DNA of 64,000 bases, taken from assembly GCF_012273895.1 (NCBI RefSeq), contig NC_052119.1, forward strand, positions 8,780,705-8,844,704, given 5' to 3'. The DNA is from Zerene cesonia (Eukaryota > Arthropoda > Insecta > Lepidoptera > Pieridae). The notes below the pieces were generated by a model. The model saw nothing but the letters and a program-made list of their open reading frames with translations, was not told the origin of the DNA and made no database searches. Every line of letters begins with the position of its first letter. Position 1 is the first letter of the stretch. A program made the position numbers and the translations under genes. Shown here piece after piece: positions 14,884 through 23,573 of this stretch.

Positions 14884-14891
14884 ATATAAAT
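14884..14891 (+). promoter_or_regulatory. TATA box of the 15.0 kb moricin-like gene
   Basis: TATATAAA lies 67-74 bp upstream of the ATG. A plausible transcription start (GATATCACTT) follows about 30 bp downstream. Visible element; the function is inferred from spacing. Confidence 0.6.
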
Positions 14892-14957
14892 GCGAGATGT
14901 GATCTACTGTGATATCACTTACGTGTAATCCAAAGAGATACAATAAGCTTTACAATC

Positions 14958-16148
14958 ATGAAACTGTCTGGTTTATTTGTTCTGATTATGGCTGTATTGG
15001 CCATTTTCGTTGGCCATAGTGCGGCGGACCCCAAAGTGAATACGGGGGCCATAAAGAAGGGAGCTAAAATTGGCGTAAGTACTATTTTTTTTTATGAGAG
15101 CAGGCAACTGAGCTGATTAGTTGCTAGTAGCCTGATGGTAATCGTCTAAACCCATAATATATCTAAAGATCCATTGCCAGCTTTTAAAATAAAAGGTATA
15201 AAGAAGGGATTGACGGCGGGAAAGATGGGAAGGAATGGGGAGAGTGAGGAATAGGATACGGGCACCCGGACCTACTACTATTATAATAAAAAATATTGCA
15301 TGTGATTCATATTTTCTTTCTCATTATTTGTTTTTCTTTTAATTTTTCAAAAATCGTGTTTTTGAGTTTAGTTTAGAAATCATTAGGAATTAATTTGCTT
15401 TGGGGTTTTTACGTAAGCATTTTTTGTAAATATTTCGAATAGAGAGTTATATATAACTCTTTATCGAGAATCTTTTTCTAGGAAAGTTCTAGTTAATTTC
15501 TAAATAAATATTAATAATAGCTTTTCCACGCAATACATTTATTTTATTAGCTAGTAAGACAGAAATATTTATTACGTAGAAAATCCTACAAAGTGCCATC
15601 GCAAAGAATCCGAGATGAAGTCACTGCTTATTTCACAGTAATTAAAACAATGTTATTTTACTGTTCATTGTATTTAAGTATTCTCAAACTCTAATACCAA
15701 GGTTTTACCACGGCCTTTTGGTTCGTAAACAAGTTTTTTAATTTTAAGTTTTAAATGAATTGTGATAATTGACTAAGCGATGCTCATTTAAAAATTATCA
15801 TAATCATGTCAATAGTTTTTTAATCTTCAAAGGGCAGATTTTAATTAATTTATATTTATATTGTTTTCCATTGATATTCTATTATATTTCAGAACCTCAT
15901 GAACAATTTGTTAAAATAATGCAATCTTATATTTGTATTTATGACTCTCTGAATCGCGCTAACTTTTTAAAAGCTCCTGACGCAACGTCTGATGAGTAGT
16001 TTCGTATGTCATACATATTAAAAGTGAATGATGGTTTATACATATTATTTATTTGTTATTTTTTATACAGGGGAAGATTCTTGGAGCTGCTGGAGCTGCT
16101 GGAACAGTCCATGACCTGTACAAAAACCGACATGGAGGCAGCGGCTAA
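14958..16148 (+). CDS. Moricin-like antimicrobial peptide precursor, 64 aa, two exons
   Basis: Exon 1 is 14958-15074 (39 codons) ending at GTAAGT; exon 2 is 16071-16148 (25 codons plus TAA) after TTTTATACAG; the split is phase 0. Residues 1-23 form a signal peptide starting MKLSGLFVLIMAV and ending GHSAA, as in the C-type moricins further on. The mature part has the moricin hallmark AIKKGAK before the junction and TVHDLYKN after it. Exon 2 begins GKILGAAGAAG, more Gly/Ala-rich than usual moricins, and the tail is NRHGGSG instead of an Arg/Lys-rich end. The secreted peptide is expected to be a cationic helix acting on bacterial membranes. AATAAA follows at 16179. The intron holds a family B repeat at 15084-15271. 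The family is clear; the exact mature N-terminus is not. Confidence 0.9.
15084..15271 (+). repeat. Family B SINE-like repeat in the intron
   Basis: T tract, GCAGGCAACTGAGCTGAT and CCTGATGGTAATCG followed by a purine-rich tail, inserted just downstream of the splice donor. It is a degraded copy and probably neutral to splicing, since the donor and a good acceptor survive. Confidence 0.65.
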
Positions 16149-18290
16149 TGCGTTTATAAAATTTTAACAAAAATGTCTAATAAAGTACTGATATTATACT
16201 ATAACATTTTTCACTTCTTACATCATGAAGTTTTCGAAAGATATGTAATTATTTCCAGCGCCAAATGAAAATGAAAAATAATTAAAAATTTATTTTAAAT
16301 TATCGTTACCGTACCTAAGAATAAGTATTGAAATATTTTAGTTTTTTTTTAATTAAATATAATAAATATTTGTGTGTCATCCACATAATTTTTTTTATTT
16401 ATAAATATATGAAACATTTGGTAGATTAGATAACAATGAAATTTAGACTATTTGGTGAGCAGAGAGTTTGAGTTGAACTGGTTTGAGAAAAGGTACCTGT
16501 TTTGTTTAAATCATAGCGGGCAATTAAACCGATGGTCTGCCTGATGGTAAGCGATCACCATCGCCCATGCAAATGCGTTGTCCGCTTTTAAGAAGTGAAG
16601 GATAAGGAAAGGATACGAGAACGGTAATAATAATGCTTCATTAAGGTTGTGAAGGGCCTAGGACTAAGACACTTTACTTTAATAATAAATCTTAAACATA
16701 GACATTATTGAAACAGTGGAAGGCTTTCGAATGTACTAATTATTGGAAAATTAATTTTTACAAGTTTATGTACCTAAAAATTTAAAATGCTAAGCTTGAT
16801 TTTTGAAAAGGATAAGGGATATTGTCTTACAGTCTGGTTAAGTAACGGTCAATGTGCCAATTGATTCGGAATATTATATGGAATGTTTAGCGAAAAATCT
16901 CACAAAGGGCCGCTAAATATTGCAAAAGTTATAAGCAACGTATGAAACAAATATTAAGGTTAATTTTTATTTTACTTGAACTATGAAAGATTTTTGTGAT
17001 TAAAAAAAATAGATGAAAAAGACGAAATAGTAATTTTTATGATATTAATGTTCGGTAGGTTTAAGAAAAGGTAAATTTATACTATTTTGTATATCCAATA
17101 TTATTATGGAATAAAGTTTTACTGAGCCAGCTAAACATCACATATTACAAACTAGCTTACTATTTCTTAGGAAGTATGTTAGCGTTTTGTTATGATAAAA
17201 ACTGCTTGGGGTGAAAAAGGGAATTACAAACCGTATCAAAAACCTAAACTCATAAAAATTATACGCTAACTAAGACAAAAGTCAGACATTCAAATGTGAG
17301 GCATTTATTGCTATCGTTATTTTTTTCTTTATGCTTATTACCTGTTTATAAAAAACGTCATGAAGAAGATATGACCTAAGCAATTATGTACGCATTACTC
17401 AACTGTTCACACAAAGCTTTAGGAGACTTCTCGAAAGACCGTGGTTCAGCCGCTTTGGTATCCGTTAAAAAACCACGAATACTATGAAAAATCTTTTGTC
17501 TTCCTTAACTTTTGCGAATGTACGATAACCCGCATTAGACAGTGACAATACATTTGCAAATATTCATTGGCGATAGTGGTCGGTTACAAACAGGCGACCC
17601 ACCTGCTCGTTTGTCCCATCGTGTATAAATATATAAATTAAAGTGATTTTTATGTTGCATCGTCAATTTATTGACGAAGAATAGTTATAAATATAGTGCT
17701 TAAGTATTAAGTACTCAAATCTATTGATCAGCCAGTATCACCTAAATGTTGAAAACTAAACCTTCGAAATTTAAACACGTTGCAAATTATTGAAAATACT
17801 GCAACTATTTAAATTAACTGGCCAGCATTTAGCAAAACTCACGTTGTTCTTTGGTCGAAATTAGACCTTATTCCAACCACTGTACTAGCGTTTAATATAA
17901 TTATAGCTATAAAACATACAAATACAAATCAATATTGTAGGACTTGCACAAAGCCATGATATCGTGAAGGGAATACTCTAAAAACTGCGTGCTGCGTAAC
18001 TGCGTATTTATATATTGATTTTAAAACATTTGCAATAAGAATGAATATATCGACCAGGAAAACAATACACGTGTTTATAAACTAATAAAAAACACGATCG
18101 AGATTACAATAAAACAACAATTTTCCTTAATATATCGTTCGGAAAATATCAATAGGATAATCCCATGTATATTAATGTTATAGAAAAACATTTATATAAA
18201 TATCGTAATGAGTTCTCATAAGTTCATTTGATAGTGCCAGGTTGACTTGATAGTATTATTTCAAACCTGTTGCAAAATAAAGCTTGAAAT
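16149..18290. other. Intergenic region between the first two genes
   Basis: No gene is seen. It holds a short family B fragment (about 16514-16625) and, near 17575-17615, a GGCGACCCACCTGCTCGTTTG sequence that looks like the end of another SINE. The rest is featureless AT-rich DNA. Confidence 0.5.
18155..18164. promoter_or_regulatory. Candidate kappaB-like site
   Basis: GGATAATCCC (complement GGGATTATCC) fits a Rel-protein half-site arrangement and lies 127-136 bp upstream of the 18.29 kb ATG, close to the spacing of stronger candidates elsewhere in the cluster. A TATATAAA box follows at about 18193-18200. A single chance match is possible. Confidence 0.35.
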
Positions 18291-18730
18291 ATGAATTTTC
18301 TAAGTTTATTTGTTGCAATTATGGCCACGTTAGCTATCTTTTTGGGCCAAGGCGCTGCCTATCCAGGGGCTGGAAGCGCTATTAAAGCAGTTGTAAGTAC
18401 CTAATAATACAAAATGTCTAGTTAAAATAATTCCTTTGGTCACAGCATCAACCGTAAGGTGTTCGCTCCATTTTTTTTTTATTTCTTATTGTTATTTCTA
18501 ATGTTACGAGTATGATGTTATGTATGTAGGCAAAAAAAATAGCGACAATTTAATCTAGTTTGACAGTTAAAAACAAAACATTTTTTTAATTTAATTTATT
18601 TGTTAATAATAATTATCTAAAATTACGTAGGTTAAACAATTTTATTTTTTTACAGGGCAAAGGAATCAAAGTACTCGACAGGGTTAGTACCGCACACGAT
18701 TTATACAAAAGGGCTAAAAATCATGGATAA
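18291..18730 (+). CDS. Short moricin-like peptide precursor, 58 aa, two exons
   Basis: Exon 1 is 18291-18392 (34 codons) ending GTT|GTAAGT; exon 2 is 18656-18730 (24 codons plus TAA) after TTTTTTACAG; phase 0. Signal peptide MNFLSLFVAIMATLAIFLG, cleaved near QGAA or after Tyr-Pro. The exon 2 product GKGIKVLDRVSTAHDLYKRA is a clear moricin C-half: compare GKGLRAINIASTAHDVY of classical moricin. The N-half is about five residues shorter than in paralogs, and the usual AIKKGGK segment is reduced to SAIKAV. The mature peptide is therefore about 35 residues, with charge concentrated in the C-half. AATAAA lies near 18816. Probably functional, as all signals are intact, but its activity may differ from full-length moricins. 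Confidence 0.88.
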
Positions 18731-19774
18731 AAGATAATTATGATTTCTAGGTAAAGCTCTGACTGACAATCGCACCTTAATATTATTGGTTTCGTTTGGA
18801 TTTGGTATATAAAAAAATAAAAATAAAATTATGTATTTTTAGACCATAATTAAAGAGTATGATAATTATTGATTCATTTTAATAAAATACGATTTGTACG
18901 TAGCATAATATAGATTTGATCGATATTTTTATTATTTCAATTCAAACCAAAAAGTTCCACAATTTCCGTACATAATACATTAATATGAAAATGACGCTAG
19001 CAACACAAATACAAATCTTTTAATCTAACAAAAAATGATTTACTCATTTAGAATTCGTTTCTATTCCTTAATCTATTACATAGTATAGATATTTTATATA
19101 TACTATCACATAGTATAGATATAGTTCAAAAAACTAAAAAATCAAATGCTCCCCCAATCTGAAACCATATGAAAAATGTGATTTTCTTTAATTCTTTATT
19201 TCTTGTATCAATCTCAATCTCATGTCAACTCAACTAGACGTCTGTTAAAAGCGCTTTTGATCTACATAGCGCATATACTTCATGTACCTGTAAGATTTTT
19301 CAAATAATATCTATACTTAATAATATATAAATGAAGAGTTTGTTCGTTTTTGTGTATTGTTTGCTTTATTCACTGTCTTGTTCGTGTTTTATATATGTTT
19401 TTCTGTAAATTTGTGTGTGCAATAAAGTATTATCTATCTATCTACCTTAAATCTTTTGACTGGGTGAATCTAATGATGATTTGTTATTTTATTTGGTGGT
19501 GCCTTCTGTGTGGTAAGATTGAAATTATGATAGTTTGGAATTAGTCCACCATTTTGTGATAAATAATTGTTTTAAATGAATGTGACGGATAATTACACTG
19601 AAATATAATCGGACAATTATATAATAAGTACTATTAAATTAATTTCATATTATTTCTGCAATTTTATTCCCAAACTATAAATACAACAATATACGTTGTA
19701 TTGACAAACATAGGTGAATTAAAAGTGTAATAAATAAAAAGCTTTCTGTATTTTATCATTTATTAATCATAACA
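18731..19774. other. Convergent intergenic region
   Basis: About 1 kb between the 3' ends of a plus-strand and a minus-strand gene. It is AT-rich with a small duplicated 'CATAGTATAGATAT' motif near 19080-19120. No gene or recognisable transposon is seen. Confidence 0.5.
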
Positions 19775-20934
19775 TTAAGTAGGTTTAGCAGCGGGGCCTT
19801 TAGGTTTCCCCTTGCCATGCACCGACTGTTTTATAATGCTCGCTGCTGCAGCACCTTGAAGAAATGTTTCCTGAAAATTACCAAAATTCCAACTTAACAT
19901 AATGTTATTACAAATGCGACAGTTAATCTAATTATCCGTCTCTTCTTCATACCTAAACCACTCATGCAATTTGCATGAATTGTGGTACAGAGATAGTTTT
20001 CCGGCTTAGTAAAGTAAAAAGATCATTTATGGGGCAGGGTATACGCTTCTACAATAGAATTCTTCTTTCGTTAAATTCAAAAACTGTGCTAAAAATTTAT
20101 TAGTTCAGAAAGCCTACTGTAGCATTAATGAACATATGGAAGATGACAGTCCATGGAATGTTGTCACTTAAGAACCACAGGACATTTCTTTGGCATCATT
20201 GTTATGTATATATAACATATTATGTAGAACTAAAATGTAATAGTAACAAAAAATAATAAATATATACAGGCCAATTAGATAATGTATTGACTATACTATA
20301 CTTGTAACAATATTGGTTGTCGGACAGTTTCTTCTGGCATGGTTAAATCAAAACTTGAATAGAATTTAAATATGATATTAAATGAGAATTATATAAACAG
20401 ATACACATAAAATTTATCACTTTCATAACAATTAGACCACCTGGTGCTCTTCTGATCTTAACTTGTTTATTTTATTTATATTTCCTTATTATTTGGCGCA
20501 CAATCAATAGATTTACTTTCACTTGAGTATCCTACTTCCCACTAATATTATAAATGCGAAAGTTTGTAAGGATGTGTGTGCGTTTGTTGCTCTTTCACGC
20601 AAAATCTACTGAATCGATTGCAATGAAATTTGGTACGTAAACAGCTGGACAAGCGGAATAACATATAGGCAACTATTTATCCCGACATTCCTACGGGATA
20701 CGGACTTACGCGGGTGAAACCGCGGGGCGCAGCTAGTTATTTCTATACTCAGTACATACAATTATACAACACGATACATTTAGATCTACTCACCACACCA
20801 TTTTTAACTTTCGTAGTCCACGGTTTGTGAGTGGTTGTTGATGTGCCAGGCAGTATACCAGGTACTATAGCCAAGCCCCCAAGTACACTATGTATGCACA
20901 ATGCCAAAGCAAATACCAATATTAAATTCCTCAT
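19775..20934 (-). CDS. Divergent secreted peptide with moricin-gene architecture, 78 aa
   Basis: Exon 1 is 20934-20794 (47 codons) with donor GTGAGT; exon 2 is 19870-19775 (31 codons plus TAA) with acceptor TTTTCAG; phase 0, as in the moricins. Signal peptide MRNLILVFALALCIHSVLGG. The mature part starts LAIVPGILPGTSTTTHKPWT, rich in Pro and Thr, where moricins have AIKKGGK. Exon 2 gives ETFLQGAAAASIIKQSVHGK and a basic Lys/Gly/Pro tail. Its LQGAAAASIIKQSVH resembles VLGAAGTAHEVYEH of the C-type moricins in position and spacing. There is no cysteine in the mature part. A TATA element (TTTATATA, about 20991-20998) lies upstream and TTTATT (19759-19764, polyA signal on this strand) downstream. 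I do not recognise it as a named family; an antimicrobial role is inferred from location and gene plan. The intron carries a Helitron at 20530-20736, close to the donor. Confidence 0.75.
20530..20736 (+). mobile_element. Full-length non-autonomous Helitron (Lep1/HeliLep type)
   Basis: Starts TCCTACTTCCCACTAATATT, contains GCTCTTTCACGCAAAATCTA and ACGGGATACGGACTTACGCG, and ends with hairpin CGCGGGTGAAACCGCG and CTAG before a T. It lies in the intron of the minus-strand gene at 19775-20934, about 60 bp from its splice donor. One of the best-preserved copies in the window. Confidence 0.88.
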
Positions 20935-21095
20935 CCTGTACAGCTCTGACTCTGAATGGGCAATGACGGTGGAGCCTTTGAATATGGCCTTATATAAACT
21001 TTTTTGGAATGCAGCTAATAAAGCTTAGGATTGTAATATACTGGATAGTTTCGGGTGATTTATGTGTACGGAGCCTATTGTTTACGTGTAACTGA

Positions 21096-21178
21096 TATTT
21101 TTTTTTTTTTTTTTTTATGGCAAAGCAAGCAAAGGAGCAGGTGGGCCACCTGATGTTAAGTGGTCACCACCGCCCATA
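21096..21178 (+). repeat. Family B SINE-like fragment
   Basis: T tract followed by GCAGGTGGGCCACCTGATGT and TGGTCACCACCGCCCAT. It is truncated after the CACCGCCCAT block. A second, differently truncated family B piece lies at about 21295-21415 and contains TGCCGAAGCGTGCTTT. Confidence 0.6.
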
Positions 21179-21422
21179 ACTGATATACATAGGACATTAA
21201 TATGCCTAATTAAACGTCTAATTTCAGCAAGGATAATAAGGGTTAAACTGTAACGCAAACATTTTTTATGCTGAAGAATCAATCGAGGTTACGGTTTGTC
21301 TGATGGTAATCGATCACCGCCGCGCACAACCATTTGCAGAGGTGGAAACTCTGCAAAGCGTGCAGTTTGCTGCGGGGATAGCCCAGTCCGTGCCGAAGCG
21401 TGCTTTTAATTTTACAACCGAG

Positions 21423-21457
21423 GCGACGAGCCGGTTACGACCCGGCTCGTCGCTAGT
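21423..21457 (+). mobile_element. GC-rich hairpin followed by CTAG: candidate Helitron 3' end
   Basis: GCGACGAGCCGG (21423-21434) and CCGGCTCGTCGC (21442-21453) form a perfect 12-bp hairpin with a 7-nt loop. The last C plus TAG gives CTAG directly after it, before T. The hairpin differs from that of the common Lep1/HeliLep copies. Confidence 0.4.
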
Positions 21458-21906
21458 AAAATATATATCTGTCCAAACATGCAATATCAAATCTGCGTCA
21501 TTAATATTTGGAACTCTGATTAATGAGTTATATTATATGTTCATTTTTATCCCATTTCAATTCAGACAGAATCAGGGTGCACAGCTAGTTCTAATAATAG
21601 TCCGAACCCAACACAGGTTAAGGAAAAAACATTACAAATATCCGATATAAGGAAAGTGTCGTATCTGATTGTATTTTCCCACTTCATCGTACTATGTTAA
21701 TGAATTATTCATCACGCTACCTACTGTTTTTTTAAAGCACGTGGCATTATTGCCAGTTATTTTAATGATTTATTAATAGCTTCGTTATGCGAGATCGAGA
21801 TCAAATGACTCGTGCCGTATAGATATCATATGAGTTTCCGTGGTTCATTTATATATCAATTAATTAATGTATTTATTTACTCATTGTATACGTAGTTCAA
21901 ATGTTT

Positions 21907-22100
21907 TATAAAGTTGGCCCGCTTGGTACGTGAGCGTAGAACCGAGGGGTCCAGGGTTGGATTCCCGGTGGGGACTCACAAAAAGTGTCTTGGTCTGGCA
22001 GGACATAGAAGTGTGATCACGTACGTTTCTTAACAAAAAAATCTGTCAGTGAAACAGATGAGTCACTGACATTGACAGACAGACAAATAAATATAATTAA
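21907..22100 (+). repeat. tRNA-like SINE, different from family A
   Basis: GTTGGCCCGCTTGGTACGTG (A-box-like) and CAGGGTTGGATTCCCGGTG (B-box-like) are about 50 bp apart, as in a tRNA-derived SINE head. A body with GACAGACAGACAAATAAATA follows. The B box has GG where a functional tRNA would have TC, so this is a SINE rather than a tRNA gene. Confidence 0.55.
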
Positions 22101-22149
22101 TATGTACAAATTTACGCACTTTCAATGATATCAATGCGATACATGTTTT

Positions 22150-22330
22150 TATTTTTTTATTTATTTTTATGTCATAGCGGGCAATTGAGCTGGTAGTTCG
22201 CCTGATGGTAAGCAATGAATATTCGCCATGAATATTCTCTGCCCACTTTTTTAGGGGAAAGGGAAGGAGGATTGACGACCAGAAATAAGGAATGGAGTAG
22301 GAAAAATGACGAAAAGAAAAGAGGTCTCTG
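22150..22330 (+). repeat. Family B SINE-like repeat
   Basis: TTTTTATGTCATAGCGGGCA, GGTAGTTCGCCTGATGGTAA and a purine-rich GGGAAAGGGAAGG tail. Partial copy; the terminal 'GGTGTGGTAC' region seen at 31.5 and 49.7 kb is missing. Confidence 0.65.
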
Positions 22331-22419
22331 ACACTGAGACTGTTGAAAAAACTAAATTTTATTTCACTCTTTATGAACTAAATTACAACGGTTACTATAA
22401 AAATAGAATCATATTAGCA

Positions 22420-22584
22420 ATACTAATATTATAAATTCGAAAGTTTGTTGCTCTTTCACGCAAAAACTACTGAACCGATTGCAACGAAATTTGGTACGTA
22501 TACAGCTAGACAACTGGAATAACATATCAGCAACTTTTTTACGAGATACGGACTTTCGCGGGTGAAACCGCGGGGCGCAGCTAG
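22420..22584 (+). mobile_element. Non-autonomous Helitron (Lep1/HeliLep type)
   Basis: Starts at ACTAATATTATAAATTCGAA and ends CGCGGGGCGCAGCTAG before T, with the subterminal CGCGGGTGAAACCGCG hairpin intact. The GTAAGGATGTGTGTG segment near the 5' end is missing. Confidence 0.82.
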
Positions 22585-23103
22585 TAAAACTATAAAACCA
22601 CAAAAAAGATGTTCAAAATCTTTCATGAATTATACAAATGATTATTACTTATTCAGAGATCAATAGATCGAATATTAAATTGAAATTGGTTTAGTTATTT
22701 CGTTACATAATATAGATTCAGAAAAAGGAGGGTTTGGTCAAGGATCTAGACCAAATCCTAGCAGAAAATATACGTAGACTCGAAGTAGGCAATAAACTTG
22801 ATAGATGCATAAGCAATCGGATAAATACGTTAAATAAGAAATGTAATCATGTGGCTGAAATTGAACCTTTGAACACAAAAAAAATGTCAAAATGCGAAAT
22901 AATATAATATAATTATTCATTGAATGGCACATATTTATAAATGCATGTGACTAAGGACTATATCTTCGAATACGAATTCTATGCTGTTATAAACAGTCTC
23001 CTGTCTCTATCCCTCTTAACATCATTTGCGTTGGGAGGAAAGAAACAAAAAATAATCAGTTGAAAACTAAGCAGGTATCTAATATTAAACTTATCGATTT
23101 ATA

Positions 23104-23573
23104 TTAATGCTTCTTTCTTTTAGGACGTAATGCGCTGTAAACGTCATGAGCTGTGCTGGCTATGTTTATCGCCCGTAAGCCTTTACCCTGAAAAAAATTA
23201 AAACAGTTTGTTTAAACAGTTATTCACCTTATTATCAACCGACTTCAAAAAAAGGGAATTATTAACTCGACTGTAAATTTAAAAGCGGTTCCATTTATTG
23301 TTAAAAATAAATAGTTAGTTTTATTTTTGTTGTAGGTTATTGCGTTGTCGACATGCCATAAAATACAGAGTCAGAGCTCAAGAACAACTTATTAAAAAAA
23401 GGTAGTATGACAAGGAAAAGGTTAACAGATAATTTATAACAATATGTAGTACTCACGATAGCTTTCGCGCCTTTTTTAATAGCATTAACCGGTATCTTCC
23501 CCGGCCTCGCTGCATTTGAATTTATTGTAAGGAACACAAAAAAAAATAAGAAAAACAATTTCGCGAAATTCAT
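23104..23573 (-). CDS. Moricin (A-type), 66 aa precursor, two exons
   Basis: Exon 1 is 23573-23457 (39 codons, donor GTGAGT); exon 2 is 23187-23104 (27 codons plus TAA) after TTTTTTTCAG; phase 0. Signal peptide MNFAKLFFLFFFVFLTINSN. The mature region starts around RPGKIPVNAIKKGAKAI, and exon 2 encodes GKGLRAINIASTAHDVYSAL followed by RPKRKKH. This is the most classical moricin here: GKGLRAINIAS is the family signature and the basic C-tail is complete. Known moricins form a long amphipathic helix that permeabilises Gram-positive and Gram-negative bacteria; that function is assigned by family. The signal peptide is unusually Phe-rich. A TATA element (complement TATATAAT, about 23635-23642) lies 62 bp upstream. 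The 269-bp intron is the second shortest in the cluster and free of visible transposons. Confidence 0.95.

Larger units (their letters stand above)
1..14957. other. Gene-free flank made of transposon remnants
   Basis: I see no convincing gene here. Open frames are short, lysine/isoleucine/phenylalanine-rich and typical of AT-rich non-coding DNA. Recognisable pieces are listed separately: a T-tract SINE-like repeat near 0.83 kb, tRNA-derived SINEs at 2.1 and 7.2 kb, Helitrons at 3.4 and 14.1 kb, and a GC-rich inverted-repeat unit near 9.3-9.7 kb. Simple ATTT runs occur near 8340-8377 and alternating TA near 14520-14570. A divergent exon with long introns could be hidden here. Confidence 0.6.

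Noticed and set aside
21907..21980. Possible tRNA gene
   Set aside because: A- and B-box-like motifs are present but the B box is degenerate and no cloverleaf with an acceptor stem can be drawn; better explained as a SINE head.
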